Assembly: GCA_947493175.1 (NCBI GenBank)
Contig: CANLQD010000003.1
Location: forward strand, 62,001 to 126,000
Source: an uncultured Flavobacteriaceae bacterium
Lineage (GTDB): Bacteria; Bacteroidota; Bacteroidia; Flavobacteriales; Flavobacteriaceae
Direction of reading: 5' to 3'
Length of the DNA stretch: 64,000 nt
The notes below the pieces were generated by a model that saw only the letters and a list, made by a program, of their open reading frames with translations, ran no database searches and was not told the origin of the DNA. Of this stretch, positions 62,886 to 64,000 are shown one piece after another. Both the position numbers and the translations under genes were made by a program. Each line of letters opens with the position of its first letter. Positions within the stretch are counted from its first letter, which is position 1.

Positions 62886-62926
62886 AAAAAAGTCAATAAT
62901 CATCCAAACGATTATTGACCTTTTTT
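62886..62926 (+). terminator. Rho-independent terminator after the Fnr/Crp gene
   Basis: A perfect 10-bp stem (GTCAATAATC / GATTATTGAC) with an 8-nt loop, preceded by an A-run and followed by TTTTTT. It can work in both directions and also ends the small gene at 62956. Confidence 0.85.
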
Positions 62927-62955
62927 ATAGTACATACTCAGACATATTGACTCAC

Positions 62956-63129
62956 CTATATGGAAACCGTATTCCTATTTTGACCAAAATCGTAGTCTTC
63001 ACTTTGTAACATTTTTTGGTACAATTCCTCATTGACATTAACTGGGATTTCCAATTGGGGGAATTTGATTTGATGATCGTTGTTTTTTTTCTTTCCGATA
63101 AGTGAAACTTTGATAGATCGCTTGTTCAT
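62956..63129 (-). CDS. Small hypothetical protein of 57 residues
   Basis: The frame (begins MNKRSIKVSLIGKK, ends RNTVSI) is full of sense codons with typical use for this window and ends just before the terminator at 62886-62926. The N-terminus is basic, the middle (FPQLEIPVNVNEELYQKML) is amphipathic. No family is recognised. An FNR-like box at 63215-63226 has a minus-strand -7-like AATTTTTG (63184-63191) after 23 bp, placing this gene in the same regulon. It may be a small stress-related protein. Confidence 0.6.
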   Translation of the reverse strand: MNKRSIKVSLIGKKKNNDHQIKFPQLEIPVNVNEELYQKMLQSEDYDFGQNRNTVSI

Positions 63130-63183
63130 GACCTCAGGTTTTTATGTAGTAAGCCAATTAGAAATAGTGGTCTGACCTTACAT

Positions 63184-63257
63184 CAAAAATTGCTTTTTTT
63201 TATTAATCAAAAGCTGACTTATGTCATAGTTTCAGTACTTCTTCAAAACTACTTTTA
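63184..63257. promoter_or_regulatory. Bidirectional FNR-like promoter for a Usp gene and a small gene
   Basis: TGACTTATGTCA at 63215-63226. Rightward after 23 bp: TACTTTTA (63250-63257) for the Usp gene. Leftward after 23 bp: AATTTTTG (63184-63191, minus strand), one base off, for the 57-residue gene. Confidence 0.7.
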
Positions 63258-63280
63258 CACTTCATTCAGAGAAAAGTGCC

Positions 63281-64000
63281 ATGAAGAATATCCTATTGCC
63301 TACAGATTTTTCCGAAAATGCTTGGAATGCCACTAGGTATGCCATAGAGCTATTTCAAGATGAGCCCTGTACATTTCACCTTCTGAATACGTATACACCG
63401 GCCATCGCCAGCAGTCGTTTTATGGCTGCTTCCATGGGAGCGAACACGATAGAGGATGGTGCCCATACCTACTCTAAAAGAGGTTTAGATCTGCTGTTAC
63501 AACGTATCCAAGAAACTTATAACAATCCTAAACATCGTTTTAAAACGATTTCATCGTTCAGTATGTTGGTCGATGAGATAAAGGAGATAGTTGATGAGGA
63601 AGGTATTGATCTGGTCGTTACGGGAACAAAAGGGGCATCCGGTATGGAAGAGGTGTTCATGGGTAGTAATACGGTACGTATCATAAAGGCGGTCAAGAAT
63701 TGCCCGGTATTGGCGATTCCGAACCGATTTGCGTTTTTAAGACCTACGGAGATCGCCTTCGCAACGGATTTTAACCGATTTTACACCGAATCCGAATTAC
63801 GGCCCATTATCGATTTGGCAGACACTTTTCAGGCCGTTATTCGTATTGTTCATGTACAATATGAAATCAAGGCGCTATCTGAATTGCAACAGTTTAACCT
63901 GAACATGTTGCGAAAATACATGGGCAATGCAGAGCATTATGTGCACACCGTTTCAGAGTTAAATTCAGTTTCAAAAACTTTGGAGGCGTTTACAGAAGAG
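63281..64000 (+). CDS. Universal stress protein, cut by the window end
   Basis: The first 240 codons are present and open to the window edge. The protein begins ILLPTDFSENAWNATRYAI and has the ATP-binding motif GTKGASG with FMGSN at about residues 114-128. A second degenerate Usp domain starts near residue 150 and continues beyond the window. It has its own FNR-like promoter and resembles the Usp proteins at 20043 and 18457 most in its opening segment. Confidence 0.88.
   Translation, partial: MKNILLPTDFSENAWNATRYAIELFQDEPCTFHLLNTYTPAIASSRFMAASMGANTIEDGAHTYSKRGLDLLLQRIQETYNNPKHRFKTISSFSMLVDEIKEIVDEEGIDLVVTGTKGASGMEEVFMGSNTVRIIKAVKNCPVLAIPNRFAFLRPTEIAFATDFNRFYTESELRPIIDLADTFQAVIRIVHVQYEIKALSELQQFNLNMLRKYMGNAEHYVHTVSELNSVSKTLEAFTEE

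Noticed and set aside
1..64000. tRNA, rRNA, CRISPR arrays, complete insertion sequences or prophage
   Set aside because: No cloverleaf-like sequence, regular spaced repeats, transposase or phage gene was recognised on either strand.

Overview
The window looks like chromosome of a member of the Bacteroidota, most likely a marine Flavobacteriaceae (Maribacter/Zobellia/Arenibacter-like; genus is a guess). The reasons are Bacteroidota-type -7 promoter elements (TAnnTTTG), many lipoproteins with short lipoboxes, a b558-type succinate dehydrogenase, a fused CcoN-CcoO cbb3 oxidase subunit with a single-haem CcoP, and a Sec-exported clade II-type NosZ. No rRNA, tRNA, CRISPR or intact transposon was seen.

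Layout. 0-6 kb: two universal stress proteins (Usp) and sdhCAB. 6-14 kb: an L-rhamnose catabolic operon (aldolase/dehydrogenase, isomerase, sugar kinase, lactate dehydrogenase, NCS1-type symporter) followed by a DNA glycosylase. 14-21 kb: a stress/fermentation island with D-lactate dehydrogenase, four Usp genes, thioredoxin and small unknown genes. 21-25.6 kb: an ABC export system and small accessory genes. 25.7-31.6 kb: a GCS2-CBS fusion with an AstE/AspA-like enzyme, hemN and another Usp. 31.7-35.3 kb: a copper acquisition group (OprC/NosA-like TonB receptor and a Met/His-rich lipoprotein). 35.7-44.3 kb: an Rrf2 regulator and the nitrous oxide reductase cluster (cytochrome c, fasciclin protein, nosZ, nosB-like, nosL, ClbS/DfsB-like, cupin, nosDFY). 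44.4-51.4 kb: truncated haemoglobin, an unknown membrane protein, an Hsp70/GrpE-like pair and a CoA-transferase. 51.5-61.8 kb: the complete cbb3 oxidase and assembly cluster (ccoI to ccoG/H). 62.1-64 kb: an Fnr/Crp regulator, a 57-codon gene and a Usp cut by the window end.

The unifying signal is regulatory. Fourteen perfect 12-bp palindromes TGAY-N4-RTCA (the core of the E. coli FNR box), plus two degenerate ones, stand in front of the Usp genes, trxA, the ldhA operon, the ABC exporter, hemN, the copper receptor operon, the nos operon, ccoS-ccoNQP, ccoI and others. In nearly every case a TAnnTTT(G/A) -7 element begins exactly 23 bp after the palindrome. Three boxes have correctly spaced -7 elements on both sides. 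The Fnr/Crp protein at 62165 has FNR-like DNA-contact residues and three of the four FNR cluster cysteines, so it is the obvious candidate regulator. The window therefore reads as a microaerobic/anaerobic respiration and survival regulon: high-affinity oxidase, N2O respiration with its copper supply, oxygen-independent haem synthesis, lactate fermentation and Usp proteins.

Two dispersed repeat families lie between genes: six copies of a 75-135 bp palindromic element in long and short forms, and two homologous segments of about 220 bp. Several unpaired inverted-repeat elements may be MITE remnants.
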